A stretch of DNA of 35,632 nucleotides, from positions 1-35,632 of the forward strand of contig JAVBNO010000040.1 of assembly GCA_031551485.1 (NCBI GenBank), given 5' to 3'. The translations under genes and the position numbers were made by a program. The stretch comes from JAVBNO01 sp031551485. GTDB lineage: Bacteria; Bacillota; Clostridia; Oscillospirales; Ruminococcaceae. The stretch's first letter is position 1. Each line of letters opens with the position of its first letter. The notes under the pieces were generated by a model. It did no database searches, was not told the origin of the DNA, and was given only the letters and a program-made list of their open reading frames with translations. This document shows positions 8,893 to 17,132 of this stretch, piece by piece.

Positions 8893-9738
8893 ATGCTGTT
8901 ATCGACCGCTATTTTGCTGACATTCTGTCTCTCCATTTTCGTCACCATGATTGTCAGAATTGTGTTGCAGCTCTCCTTTATGGACTATAACACCGGCTTT
9001 TATATTGGCAGCCGGATGATGCCGCCTTTGTTTTATGGGCTTATCATCCTGACCGGCGTTGTCTTGTGGTTCTTTTACATGGGCAGGCCGTCCACCCCGC
9101 AAACCCACATTATGCGCCGGCCCACCGTGCGAATCACAAGCATTATTGTAGGCTTTTTTGTGATTGCCACTGCTCTGTTCCACCTTGTCACCGATTTGCT
9201 GGCCGGCAAGCTGCTGACTTTATTCGCCAGCAATATATTCAACATTCTCTATTGGCTGGTGAGCATTGCGGCTGGTCTTGCTTTTTGGGGATTGGGGACA
9301 ACTCGCCGGTATGACGGGGAAGAAAAGCTGATTCCCACATCTTGGGCCGCCGCCATTTTAGTCTGGCAGTCATTCGGGTTGTTGCGCACCTTTTTGTCCT
9401 ATCGCATCATCCTCACCGTGTCCGACAACCTGCTCCACCTGTTGCTGCTGACCAGCAGCGTGGTGTTTTTGCTGGGCTATTTGAAAATGCTGCTCCATCT
9501 GACGAAAAAGGACTCCCCCAGTCGGGCAGCTGTCTTCGGCCTGTTGACCTGCTATTTGGGCTTTGTTTTTACCATCCCCCGCTTTCTTGTTTACTATGTG
9601 GGCCAAACAATACACTATGGGCCGCCGATGGAAGATTTGCCCGCCTTGATTGCCTTCAGCTTTTTTGCCGGCGCCGTGGGGCTGGAAATGATGATCCGCA
9701 GAGAAAAAAAGCCCCGTTCCGCCCGCTATATGCGCTAG
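8893..9738 (+). CDS. Uncharacterised multi-pass membrane protein
   Basis: Not recognised as a known family. The 281-residue protein is mostly hydrophobic, with about seven predicted membrane helices (near residues 3-28, 44-64, 83-104, 110-135, 150-170, 180-205 and 215-265 as broader segments). It ends in a basic tail (RREKKPRSARYMR). ATG 8893 is preceded by AAGGAG (about 8873-8878). It is the last gene of the unit that starts at 4526, before the strong terminator at 9742-9769. No catalytic motif is visible. Confidence 0.72.
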   Translation: MLLSTAILLTFCLSIFVTMIVRIVLQLSFMDYNTGFYIGSRMMPPLFYGLIILTGVVLWFFYMGRPSTPQTHIMRRPTVRITSIIVGFFVIATALFHLVTDLLAGKLLTLFASNIFNILYWLVSIAAGLAFWGLGTTRRYDGEEKLIPTSWAAAILVWQSFGLLRTFLSYRIILTVSDNLLHLLLLTSSVVFLLGYLKMLLHLTKKDSPSRAAVFGLLTCYLGFVFTIPRFLVYYVGQTIHYGPPMEDLPALIAFSFFAGAVGLEMMIRREKKPRSARYMR

Positions 9739-9741
9739 ACC

Positions 9742-9769
9742 AAAAAACACCCGTTTCCGGGTGTTTTTT
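9742..9769. terminator. Bidirectional terminator
   Basis: AAAAAACACCCG (9742-9753) and CGGGTGTTTTTT (9758-9769) form a 12-base stem with a TTTC loop and T-tracts for both strands. It separates the converging membrane-protein gene (+) and M14 peptidase gene (-). Confidence 0.92.
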
Positions 9770-9783
9770 AATTGCCGTATCCT

Positions 9784-11076
9784 TTATTCCCAAAGCTGGA
9801 GCCCCAGCGCCAATATCCCCTCGTTATCCCGGTAAATCTGGTCAAACTGGGTGAGGGGCAGCGGGCTTTTCCCTTTGCCCGCCTCAACGGTGAATCCGGG
9901 CAGGTTGTATACTTGGATATACCAGTCTTTGTAGCCCGCGTGGCCAGACACAAAGGGTACATCCGCCACCGTGTACCCACTGGCTGCGGCAAAGGCCTCC
10001 GCAATTTCCCGGGCCCGGGGCGGCTGGTAATCAAGATAGCGCCAGTAAATTTCCTGGCCCTGGGTGTGATAAGACAGTGTCAGGCGAAAACGGTGGGTAT
10101 GGGTGAAGACGGCCAGCGCGCTGCTTTCTTGCTCCGAAAGGGGCCGCTCCCCCACAAAATCCCGTGGGCCGGGATGGGTGTATCCCATGGCATATTTGAT
10201 CTCTTTGGCCGTCTCCCACCCGGCGGGGTAATTGAGGTTGATGTCTACCCCCCGCAGGTTGGCTTTCCACCCGTCGGGAAAATCCACCGGCGGATCGTTC
10301 ATAGCAAGGGCCCTGTCATATTGCGGGTCGCCGGGTTGGAGCGCGCCGGTCACCAGATCGACGCCATCCGGGTTGACCATGGGTACAATGTGAAGAGTGG
10401 TGCGATCAAAAAGGGAGGCTGCCGCCAGCCCGGCGATCATACCGCCGGTGGCGTAGCTTTCGGCATACGCTTCTAAAAATTTGAGCAAAAGCGGTGTCGT
10501 AATCCACTCGTTGGCGTGGTGGGCCCCGTTGTACATGACCTCGCCTTCGCCCCCTCCCATCTGGACAGCATACAACCGGCGGCCGTTGGCAGAACGGCCG
10601 ATGACCCGGGTATGCAAAAAGGGGTAGCGGGCGGCCAGGCCCTGAAGCGTATACTCCAAAAGTCGGTAAGTAAACGGGATGTGGGTGGGCACCACCGGAA
10701 AAGGAAGCGGCACCGTCACTTTTTGGCCACCGGGCAATGGGGCATCTGCCGTGGTCTTTTGGCCGTTGGCTGTCAAAAGAGTTGCCGGTGTGGCGCGGAA
10801 CGCTTTGGCAATGCCGCCAAGGGTATCCCCTTCCTTTGTCTCATACATGCTGTAGCCTGTCAGATAAGGTGTCAGAGCCTTGATGGTGAGTATACCCACG
10901 ATACCGTCCTCGGCGAGGTGGCGGTCCTGCTGAAAGCGCAGCACACTGTCCAGCGTTTGGATGCCGAACGCCCCATCCAGCATCCCGCTGTAATAACCGG
11001 CCCGCTGGAGCGCCAGCTGCCAGGCGGCCACATCCGGCCCTTGTGATCCCATTTTCCAGGATGATGTTTTTTTCAT
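9784..11076 (-). CDS. M14 peptidase with peptidoglycan-binding and LysM domains
   Basis: Predicted zinc carboxypeptidase of the gamma-D-glutamyl-diaminopimelate endopeptidase type, cutting peptidoglycan stem peptides. Domains of the 430-residue protein: PG_binding_1 (about 8-65, WQLALQRAGYYSG and AFG-QTLDSVLRFQ), LysM (about 76-125, KEGDTLGGIAKAF), and peptidase M14 (about 135-425). Zinc ligands are His187 and Glu190 in HHANEW and His337 in SYHTQG; the catalytic Glu is Glu398 in FTVEAG. ATG 11076 follows an AGGGGGGAG site by 3-4 bases; a GTG at 11091 would add five residues. There is no signal peptide, which resembles the Bacillus sphaericus endopeptidase I found in spore integument. The gene stands alone between terminators. 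Confidence 0.9.
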   Translation of the reverse strand: MKKTSSWKMGSQGPDVAAWQLALQRAGYYSGMLDGAFGIQTLDSVLRFQQDRHLAEDGIVGILTIKALTPYLTGYSMYETKEGDTLGGIAKAFRATPATLLTANGQKTTADAPLPGGQKVTVPLPFPVVPTHIPFTYRLLEYTLQGLAARYPFLHTRVIGRSANGRRLYAVQMGGGEGEVMYNGAHHANEWITTPLLLKFLEAYAESYATGGMIAGLAAASLFDRTTLHIVPMVNPDGVDLVTGALQPGDPQYDRALAMNDPPVDFPDGWKANLRGVDINLNYPAGWETAKEIKYAMGYTHPGPRDFVGERPLSEQESSALAVFTHTHRFRLTLSYHTQGQEIYWRYLDYQPPRAREIAEAFAAASGYTVADVPFVSGHAGYKDWYIQVYNLPGFTVEAGKGKSPLPLTQFDQIYRDNEGILALGLQLWE

Positions 11077-11118
11077 GATCTCCCCCCTCACATGGCTATC
11101 TTATGCCAAAAGACCGAC

Positions 11119-11152
11119 AAAAAAGACGCCCGCCATATGACGAGCGTCTTTT
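11119..11152 (-). terminator. Citrate synthase terminator
   Basis: On the minus strand AAAAGACGC (11152-11144) pairs with GCGTCTTTT (11129-11121), continued by more T residues to 11119. It lies directly after the citrate synthase stop. Confidence 0.8.
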
Positions 11153-11165
11153 GAATTGGGAGAAA

Positions 11166-12560
11166 TTATTCGCCTTTGCGGTTTTGCAGGGCCACATAAG
11201 GCTGGGCCGGGGCCACCGCTTTGTAAGCGGGACGAATGATACGGCCGCCGGTGACAAGCTCCTCGATGCGGTGGGCGCACCAGCCGCCGATGCGGGCGAT
11301 GGCAAACATGGGCGTAAACAGCTCCTCGGGTATTTTGAGAAGGCGGTATACCAGCCCCGAGTAAAGGTCTACGTTGGCGCTGACGACCTTTTTATCCCCC
11401 TTCACTTCGGCAAATACGCCGGGAGTCAGTTTTTCCACCAGAGACAGCAACTTGAATTCGCCTTCCATCTCTGTGTTGGCGGCCAGCTTTTCGGCTTCTT
11501 TTTTCAAGATGACAGCCCGAGGATCACTTAGGGTGTAGACGGCGTGGCCCATGCCGTAAATAAGGCCGGACCGATCCCCTTCTTCTTTACGGATCAGCTT
11601 GACCAGGAAATCTTTGACCTCCCCTTCGTCATTCCAGTTGGAGATGCCCGCCTTCATGTACTCCAGCATTTCCATCACTTTCAGGTTGGCGCCGCCGTGC
11701 TTGGGGCCTTTCAGCGAACCGATGCCCGCCGCAATGGCCGAGTAGGTGTCGGTTCCTGAAGAGGTGAGGACACGGGTGGCAAAAGTGGAGTTGTTACCGC
11801 CGCCGTGCTCGGCGTGCAGAATAAGGCAGGTGTCCAGCAGCCGCGCCTCTTCCTCGGTAAACATTTTGTCGCTGCGCATGGTGCGCAGAATATTTTGGGC
11901 GGTCGAAAGCCCTTTTTTGGGCGTATGGAAGTACATGCTCTTGTGGTCATAGGCCCGCCGCTTGACCTGATACGCAGCCGTCATAATGCTGGGGGCGCTG
12001 GCAATCAGGCGAATAGACTGCATCATCACGTTGGGCAGCGCGATATCGTCGGGATTGTCGTCATAGGAATATAGGGCAAGCACCGCCCGCGCCAGCTTGT
12101 TCATAATATTGCGGGATGGGGCCTTGATGATCATATCGTCGGTAAAGGAGTCGGGCAGCTCCCGGTACTCCTCCAGCAAATCGTTAAACAGCGCCAGCTG
12201 GTCTGGGGTGGGCAGCGAACCGAACAACAAAAGCCAGCAGGTTTCCTCAAACCCATAGCGGCCCTCGGACACGCAGCCGGCGATAATATCGTGGATGTTG
12301 ATGCCCCGATAGATGAGCTGCCCTTCCACGGGCATTTTCTCACCTTCGTTCATCACATAGCCGTGCACATTACAAATTTGGGTGACACCCGCCATGACAC
12401 CGGTGCCGTCTGGATTGCGCAGACCCCGCTTCACATTGTAAATCTCGTAGTTGGCCGGGTCGAAGTTGTTATACTTTTGGTACTCATCGCATAAAATTTT
12501 GATGACGTTGTGCGTACTGCCGTCTTGGGCCAGGTAACCCCCCTGGGTATTGTCGTTCAC
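11166..12560 (-). CDS. gltA: Citrate synthase
   Basis: Condenses acetyl-CoA and oxaloacetate to citrate, the entry into an oxidative or split TCA cycle that supplies 2-oxoglutarate. The 464-residue protein has the three catalytic elements: His252 in HAEHGGGNNST, His339 in GMGHAVY followed by DPRA, and Asp398 in SANVDLYSG. It is longer than the Bacillus type (about 370) and has an extended N-terminus, a form common in Clostridia. The start is GTG 12560-12558 with GGAGG 8 bases upstream. A strong sigma-A promoter lies at 12594-12622 and the gene is monocistronic. A methylcitrate synthase activity cannot be excluded. Confidence 0.95.
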   Translation of the reverse strand: MNDNTQGGYLAQDGSTHNVIKILCDEYQKYNNFDPANYEIYNVKRGLRNPDGTGVMAGVTQICNVHGYVMNEGEKMPVEGQLIYRGINIHDIIAGCVSEGRYGFEETCWLLLFGSLPTPDQLALFNDLLEEYRELPDSFTDDMIIKAPSRNIMNKLARAVLALYSYDDNPDDIALPNVMMQSIRLIASAPSIMTAAYQVKRRAYDHKSMYFHTPKKGLSTAQNILRTMRSDKMFTEEEARLLDTCLILHAEHGGGNNSTFATRVLTSSGTDTYSAIAAGIGSLKGPKHGGANLKVMEMLEYMKAGISNWNDEGEVKDFLVKLIRKEEGDRSGLIYGMGHAVYTLSDPRAVILKKEAEKLAANTEMEGEFKLLSLVEKLTPGVFAEVKGDKKVVSANVDLYSGLVYRLLKIPEELFTPMFAIARIGGWCAHRIEELVTGGRIIRPAYKAVAPAQPYVALQNRKGE

Positions 12561-12593
12561 GAAAAGGACCTCCTATCATTGGCGATAAATACA

Positions 12594-12622
12594 ATAGTAT
12601 ACGAGAAATATTGCAAAGTCAA
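12594..12622 (-). promoter_or_regulatory. Citrate synthase promoter
   Basis: On the minus strand TTGACT (12622-12617) and TACTAT (12599-12594) are separated by exactly 17 bases, about 35 bases before the GTG start. A perfect 12-base palindrome GGGGAATTCCCC (12633-12644) sits just upstream of the -35 and may be an operator. Confidence 0.75.
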
Positions 12623-12718
12623 TATATCTAAAGGGGAATTCCCCCCAAAATACAATAAAAAATGAAACCCAATCTGAAAAATATTGCATTTTGCCTGGTG
12701 GAAAAGAGGAGTTGCCAA

Positions 12719-13822
12719 ATGAAAACAGATTTATTGCTCATTCTGCTGCTTTGTGTGCTTACGGTAGTCATTCCCCTTACCTGCATTTGGGGAAGCGGCG
12801 GCGCCCGCCCCCAAAGTCCTTCCGCCTCTTCTTCCGCCCCGGCGGAAACTGTCGCCCCGCCGCCCCAAAGCAGCAGCGTCCCGGAAGAAAGCGCGATATC
12901 TGCCCCCGTGTCGGCCGCAGTGGTGGACGAGCCGGCGCCAGGGCCCACTTTTGGCGGCGCCGTGGACACCTTTAAGGTGCTGGACCAAACGACCGGCAAA
13001 ATTGCCACTGTGTCCGCCTTCGACTATGTGCGGGGAGCCATTGCCGCCGAAATGCCCGCCGAGTACCACGCCGAGGCGATGAAAGCCCAGGGGGTGGCGG
13101 CCTATACCTACGCTGTCATGCTGGCCACGCAAAACCGGGAAAACCCGCCCCCCGACCTGCGGGGCGCCGACTTTGAGGCCGACCCCCAAAACTTGAAAGT
13201 CTATATGACCGAAAAAGAGGCCAAAGCCTTTTACGGCGACAAGTTTGATTATTACTGGGGCAGGGTGACCGAGGCCGCCGAAGAAGCATCCAAATACATA
13301 CTGTTATACAACGACGAGCCGGTGGTGGCCGCCTACCATGCTATCTCCGCCGGAAAAACCGAAGATTCCGGCAACATCTGGAACCAATCTTTGCCCTATT
13401 TACAGGCGGTGGACAGCGAGGGTGATATATTGGCCGCCGGATTCAAGAGCACTGCCGTCTTTTCCCCCGATGAATTGGCCTCTATCATTCGCGCCGCCTA
13501 CCCCTCCGCCAAATTTCTCAAAGACCCCACCCAGTGGATCACCGCCGAAAAACACTCCCCCTCCGGCTATGTGACCGAGGCGGACATTGGGGGCATTGCC
13601 GTACCCGGTGCCACCGTGCGCACCTTGCTGGGACTGCGTTCCACCTGCTTTGAAGTCAGCATGCAAGACGGCAATGTCGTCTTTACCGTGTCCGGTTATG
13701 GCCACGGGGCGGGGCTTTCCCAATACGGCGCCGATTACATGGCTCGTCAGGGCAGTGATTTTAAAGAAATTCTGGCCCACTATTACCCCGACACCACTTT
13801 GGCCCTCATCAAGAATCAGTAA
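12719..13822 (+). CDS. spoIID: SpoIID/LytB-domain protein (spore peptidoglycan lytic factor-like)
   Basis: SpoIID is a lytic transglycosylase needed for engulfment during sporulation, working with SpoIIP and SpoIIM. The 367-residue protein has an N-terminal membrane helix (about 4-24), a Ser/Pro/Ala-rich linker (about 28-78), then the SpoIID domain. Key segments are AAEMPAEYHAEAMKAQGVAAYTYA with the likely catalytic Glu111, SAGKTEDSGNIW, and GYGHGAGLSQYGADYMA near the C-terminus. ATG 12719 is used because AGAGGAG (12705-12711) is 7 bases upstream; the ATG at 12662 lacks a site. It is alone here, not beside spoIIIA or murA genes, so it could be the engulfment SpoIID or a paralogue. Confidence 0.85.
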   Translation: MKTDLLLILLLCVLTVVIPLTCIWGSGGARPQSPSASSSAPAETVAPPPQSSSVPEESAISAPVSAAVVDEPAPGPTFGGAVDTFKVLDQTTGKIATVSAFDYVRGAIAAEMPAEYHAEAMKAQGVAAYTYAVMLATQNRENPPPDLRGADFEADPQNLKVYMTEKEAKAFYGDKFDYYWGRVTEAAEEASKYILLYNDEPVVAAYHAISAGKTEDSGNIWNQSLPYLQAVDSEGDILAAGFKSTAVFSPDELASIIRAAYPSAKFLKDPTQWITAEKHSPSGYVTEADIGGIAVPGATVRTLLGLRSTCFEVSMQDGNVVFTVSGYGHGAGLSQYGADYMARQGSDFKEILAHYYPDTTLALIKNQ

Positions 13823-13835
13823 GGTTTGCCATATG

Positions 13836-13873
13836 AAAAAGCACGGATGGATTGCAGCCCGTCCGTGCTTTTT
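13836..13873 (+). terminator. Terminator of the SpoIID gene
   Basis: AAAAAGCACGGA (13836-13847) pairs with TCCGTGCTTTTT (13862-13873), 13 bases after the stop codon. Confidence 0.88.
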
Positions 13874-14232
13874 GTATAGGAAAACCCGGATTCAGTACAA
13901 GGGCTCAGTGGCGCTTTTGCGATGAAGAGAAAAAGCGTTCTTTCTTCTCCACGCTTTGCACTCACCAATACAGACCCAAAGCCGGTCTCCCCATAAGCTG
14001 GGCGTTTCCTGTGCAGATACGTCCTCGCCCTAAGGATGGGGGTTTTGGGAAACCATGTGGGTTCCCCAAAAAATGTTTTTGCATACTTTTTGCGCCAAAA
14101 AGTATGAGCCGGTCGCGGCTTAAGCGACATGCTATATGCCACCGGAGTGGTTGTACGTCTGCTTTACTGCTATTCGATATCGGCACCAGCCATTCACCCT
14201 GCGTATCTGCCAAACATACTAACGCCGTTTAG
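13869..14232. repeat. Intergenic repeat, copy B (longer)
   Basis: This copy shares its first 70 and last 90 bases or so with copy A (4139-4328): TATAGGAAAAC, CAGTGGCGCTTTTG, AAAAAGCGTT, then TACGTCTGCTT, GATATCGGCA, AAACATACTAACGCCGTTTA. Its centre (about 13945-14110) is absent from copy A and contains hairpins, including an 11-base inverted repeat CATACTTTTTG (14082-14092) and CAAAAAGTATG (14096-14106) around CGC. Open frames exist on both strands but none has a ribosome binding site or a recognisable domain. As in copy A, it begins directly at a gene's terminator. Confidence 0.65.
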
Positions 14233-14266
14233 GGGTGGCCCATAAGCAAGGACAGTGCCTGTTACA

Positions 14267-14301
14267 AAAACCCACCCGCTCACAATAAGCGGGTGGGTTT
14301 T
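14267..14301. terminator. pnp terminator
   Basis: AAAACCCACCCGCT (14267-14280) and AGCGGGTGGGTTTT (14288-14301) form a perfect 14-base stem with a 7-base loop. On the minus strand, the side read from pnp, it is followed by a fifth T. Confidence 0.92.
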
Positions 14302-14323
14302 GACTGCGTATAGCAAAGAAAAT

Positions 14324-16438
14324 TTAGCCCTGTTGCTTTTTGGCCTCCATGTCGGCCAGGGCGTCTTTGCGGGAAAGATTGACACGGCCCTGCTGGTCAA
14401 TCTCGGTGACTTTGACGAGAATTTCGTCTCCCACATTGACCACGTCTTCCACACGCTCCACCCGTTTGAAATCCAGCTTGGAAATGTGGACAAGGCCCTC
14501 TTTGCCCGGGGCAATTTCCACAAAAGCGCCAAAGTTCATCAGCCGCGTTACTTTGCCCTTGTAGATGGCGCCTACCTCAGGATCGTTGACGATGGTCTCA
14601 ATGATCATAATGGCCTGGCGGGCGTTGTCAATGCTCACCGACGAGACAAACACTTTGCCGTCGTCCTCAATATCGATTTTCACGCCGCATTCGGCACAAA
14701 TTTTCTGGATGACCTTGCCGCCCGAGCCGATGACCTCGCGGATCTTTTCGGGGTCGATGGTAATGGTAAGCATTTTGGGCGCATATTGGGAAAGCTCCTC
14801 GCGGTAGGCGGGAATGGCCTTGAGGATGACATTATCAAGGATGTGGAGACGTGCTTTGCGGGTTTTCGCAAAGGCTTCTTCGATAATTTCGGGGGTCAGA
14901 CCGTCAATTTTCAAATCCATTTGAATGGCGGTGATGCCGTTGTGGGTACCGCCCACTTTGAAGTCCATGTCCCCAAAAAAGTCTTCGACGCCCTGAATGT
15001 CCACCATGGTGATCCAACGATCACCCTCGGTAATTAGGCCGCAGGAGATGCCCGCCACAGGGGATTTAATGGGCACACCCGCATCCATCAGCGCCAGTGT
15101 GGAGCCGCAGATGGCGCCCTGGGAAGTGGAGCCGTTAGAGGAAAGAACCTCCGAGACAAGGCGCAGAGAATAAGGGAATTGTTCAATGGGGGGAATGACG
15201 GGCAGCAGCGCCCGCTCGGCCAGCGCACCGTGGCCAATTTCCCGGCGACCGGGGCCCCGGCTGGGTCGTGTTTCGCCCACCGAAGAGGAGGGGAACTTAT
15301 AATGATGCATATAGCGTTTGTCTTCTTCGTCGTCAATGCCGTCCAGCATTTGGGCGTCGCCCGTGGTGCCCAGAGTAACAATGGTCATGACTTGGGTCTG
15401 TCCCCGGGTGAACATGCCCGAGCCGTGGGTGCGGGGTAAAAGGCCGACTTCGGCGGCCAAGGGACGCATTTCATCCAGCCCGCGGCCATCCACACGCTTG
15501 CCGTCATCCAGCAGCCAGCGGCGCACCACATATTTTTGCAGCTTGTAAATACATTCGTCAATCTTGGCTTCCTGGTCGGGATGCAGCGCGTCAAATTGTT
15601 CGTGAATTTCCGCCACGATCGGCAACAGCCGCTCTTCCCGCACAACTTTGTCGTCGGTATCAAGGGCAAAGCGAATTTTATCAATGGCAAAGTCCTTGAT
15701 GGCCTCGAACATTTCGGCCGGAACTTCCTGGGATTCAAAAGAGAGTTTGGGTTTGCCGATTTCGGCCTGGACGCTCTTGATAAAGGCGACCATTTTCTTA
15801 ACTTCCTCGTGGCCTGCCAACACCGCTTTCAACATGGTGTCTTCGTCCACTTCGTCGGCGCCGGCCTCGATCATATTCACTTTTTCCGCCGTGCCCGCCA
15901 CTGTCAAAAACAGCTTGGATTTTTTACGCTGCTCGTCGGTGGGGTTCAAAACGATTTCGCCGTCCACAAGGCCCACATGCACGCCGGCAATGGGCCCAGC
16001 GCAGGGGATGTCGGAAATGGCCAGCGCAAAAGCCGCGCCCACCATGCCCACAATGTCGGGCAGATTGTCAGGTTCCACAGACATAACCGTCATGACAATA
16101 GAGACGTCGTTGCGCATATCCTTGGGGAACAGCGGACGAATGGGGCGATCCACCACGCGGGATGCCAGAATGGCTTTTTCACTGGGACGGGCCTCCCGGC
16201 GCATAAAGGAACCGGGGATTTTGCCCACAGCATACAGCTTTTCCTCGAAATCCACCGAGAGAGGGAAAAAATCGATGCCGTCGCGGGGCTTGGCCGCCAT
16301 TGTTACGTTGCACAGCACAACGGTTTCGCCATAGCGCACAAGGCAGCTTCCGCCTGCCAGCGCACACATTTTACCGGTTTCAAATATGATCTTGCGTCCG
16401 GCATACTCGGTCTCAAACGTTCTGAAATTTTCAAACAT
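14324..16438 (-). CDS. pnp: Polyribonucleotide nucleotidyltransferase (PNPase)
   Basis: Phosphorolytic 3'-5' exoribonuclease, a trimeric enzyme of mRNA decay and RNA quality control. The 704-residue protein has the family layout: RNase PH core 1 (about 10-145), the alpha-helical linker domain (about 148-230), RNase PH core 2 (about 315-460, with FTRGQTQ and the metal-binding GDMDFKVGGT), a KH domain with IGSGGKVIQ (about 555-615) and an S1 domain (about 620-690, KGKVTRLMNFGAFVEIAPGKEGLVHIS split by no gap). ATG 16438 is preceded by AGGAGG about 8 bases upstream; the open frame to 16552 is leader sequence. It follows rpsO in the widely conserved rpsO-pnp order. Confidence 0.97.
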   Translation of the reverse strand: MFENFRTFETEYAGRKIIFETGKMCALAGGSCLVRYGETVVLCNVTMAAKPRDGIDFFPLSVDFEEKLYAVGKIPGSFMRREARPSEKAILASRVVDRPIRPLFPKDMRNDVSIVMTVMSVEPDNLPDIVGMVGAAFALAISDIPCAGPIAGVHVGLVDGEIVLNPTDEQRKKSKLFLTVAGTAEKVNMIEAGADEVDEDTMLKAVLAGHEEVKKMVAFIKSVQAEIGKPKLSFESQEVPAEMFEAIKDFAIDKIRFALDTDDKVVREERLLPIVAEIHEQFDALHPDQEAKIDECIYKLQKYVVRRWLLDDGKRVDGRGLDEMRPLAAEVGLLPRTHGSGMFTRGQTQVMTIVTLGTTGDAQMLDGIDDEEDKRYMHHYKFPSSSVGETRPSRGPGRREIGHGALAERALLPVIPPIEQFPYSLRLVSEVLSSNGSTSQGAICGSTLALMDAGVPIKSPVAGISCGLITEGDRWITMVDIQGVEDFFGDMDFKVGGTHNGITAIQMDLKIDGLTPEIIEEAFAKTRKARLHILDNVILKAIPAYREELSQYAPKMLTITIDPEKIREVIGSGGKVIQKICAECGVKIDIEDDGKVFVSSVSIDNARQAIMIIETIVNDPEVGAIYKGKVTRLMNFGAFVEIAPGKEGLVHISKLDFKRVERVEDVVNVGDEILVKVTEIDQQGRVNLSRKDALADMEAKKQQG

Positions 16439-16602
16439 ACCTTTTCCTCCTGATCTTTCGGCCTTGAGAACCCGGGGAGAAAAAGGAAATTTAGCAATTA
16501 ATCCGACTTCCGAAAAGCGGCGACATCCCCGCTCTCCGGCAACCCGATTCACTGCTAAAAAAGCCTTTTTGACCCATAGTTAAGGCCGTTTATAAAGCGT
16601 TT

Positions 16603-16635
16603 AAGGCAGACAGCGAATCACACGCTGTCTGCCTT
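16603..16635. promoter_or_regulatory. Hairpin between rpsO and pnp
   Basis: A perfect 13-base inverted repeat (AAGGCAGACAGCG, 16603-16615, and CGCTGTCTGCCTT, 16623-16635) encloses a 7-base loop, 13 bases after the rpsO stop. No T-tract follows on the minus strand, so partial termination or RNase processing is more likely than full termination. In other bacteria RNase III cuts the rpsO-pnp leader as part of PNPase autocontrol; whether that applies here is inference. Confidence 0.65.
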
Positions 16636-16647
16636 ATCATATCCTGT

Positions 16648-16914
16648 TTACTTACGCAGACCCAGCTTAGCGACGATGGCGCGATAACGCTCAATATCTT
16701 TCTTCATCAGATAGTTCAGCAGGTTCCGGCGGGAACCAACCATCTTTAGAAGGCCGCGGCGGGAATGATGGTCGTTTTTGTGAAGCTTCAGATGCTCGTT
16801 CAGATCATTGATCCGTTTGGTTAAAATCGCAATCTGCACTTCAGGGGAACCTGTGTCGCCCTCGTGGCGGGCATTGTCAAGAATGACGACATTTTTTTCT
16901 TCTTTAAGCAACAT
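16648..16914 (-). CDS. rpsO: 30S ribosomal protein S15
   Basis: Primary 16S rRNA-binding protein of the small subunit. The 88-residue product has the usual length and the family signature GDTGSPEVQIAILTKRI, then LKLHKNDHHSRRGLLKMVG and RRNLLNYL. The ATG at 16914-16912 is preceded by AAAGGTG; the longer open frame upstream to 17067 is leader RNA, not protein. It is followed by pnp. A consensus promoter at 17066-17094 gives a leader of about 145 bases. Confidence 0.98.
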   Translation of the reverse strand: MLLKEEKNVVILDNARHEGDTGSPEVQIAILTKRINDLNEHLKLHKNDHHSRRGLLKMVGSRRNLLNYLMKKDIERYRAIVAKLGLRK

Positions 16915-17059
16915 AGTGAAATCACCTTTCTTATCTTTCCCACGCCGCGCTCTCAGCAAAAGGCCGGTGATGCATCCCTTTGGGATCGTCTCCTGTAAGC
17001 CGGGAGCGGGTCGCAATGGACATCGCGGGATAAAAATAGTATACCCTTTTTGATGGGCA
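16915..17059 (-). ncRNA. Candidate S15 mRNA leader
   Basis: The distance from the predicted start of transcription (about 17059) to the rpsO ATG is about 145 bases, longer than needed for translation. It contains a clear hairpin (ATCCC-AAA-GGGAT on the minus strand, near 16974-16986) and other GC-rich stems. S15 is known to repress its own mRNA through structured leaders in several phyla. A match to a known leader class is not established here. Confidence 0.35.
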
Positions 17060-17065
17060 AATGCC

Positions 17066-17094
17066 ATTATAGCATAATATATGTTCAGTGTAAA
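17066..17094 (-). promoter_or_regulatory. rpsO promoter
   Basis: On the minus strand TTTACA (17094-17089) and TATAAT (17071-17066) are spaced by 17 bases, a near-consensus sigma-A promoter. Confidence 0.8.
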
Positions 17095-17103
17095 GGAGGA
17101 AAG

Positions 17104-17119
17104 CGGCGATTTGACGCCG
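17104..17119 (-). terminator. Weak terminator-like hairpin after pdxA
   Basis: CGGCG (17119-17115 on the minus strand) and CGCCG (17108-17104) form a short stem, followed by a broken T/C run (CTTTCCTCCTTT). It lies just upstream of the rpsO promoter. Read-through from pdxA into rpsO is possible. Confidence 0.35.
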
Positions 17120-17132
17120 TTTGCGCAAACAT

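Noticed and set aside
12622..12656. Sigma-E promoter for the SpoIID gene
   Set aside because: AATACAAT resembles a -10, but the only ATATA-like -35 is about 20 bases away instead of 13-15.
15536..16453. Long plus-strand open frame (305 codons)
   Set aside because: It is the antisense shadow of pnp and shows no domain or ribosome binding site.
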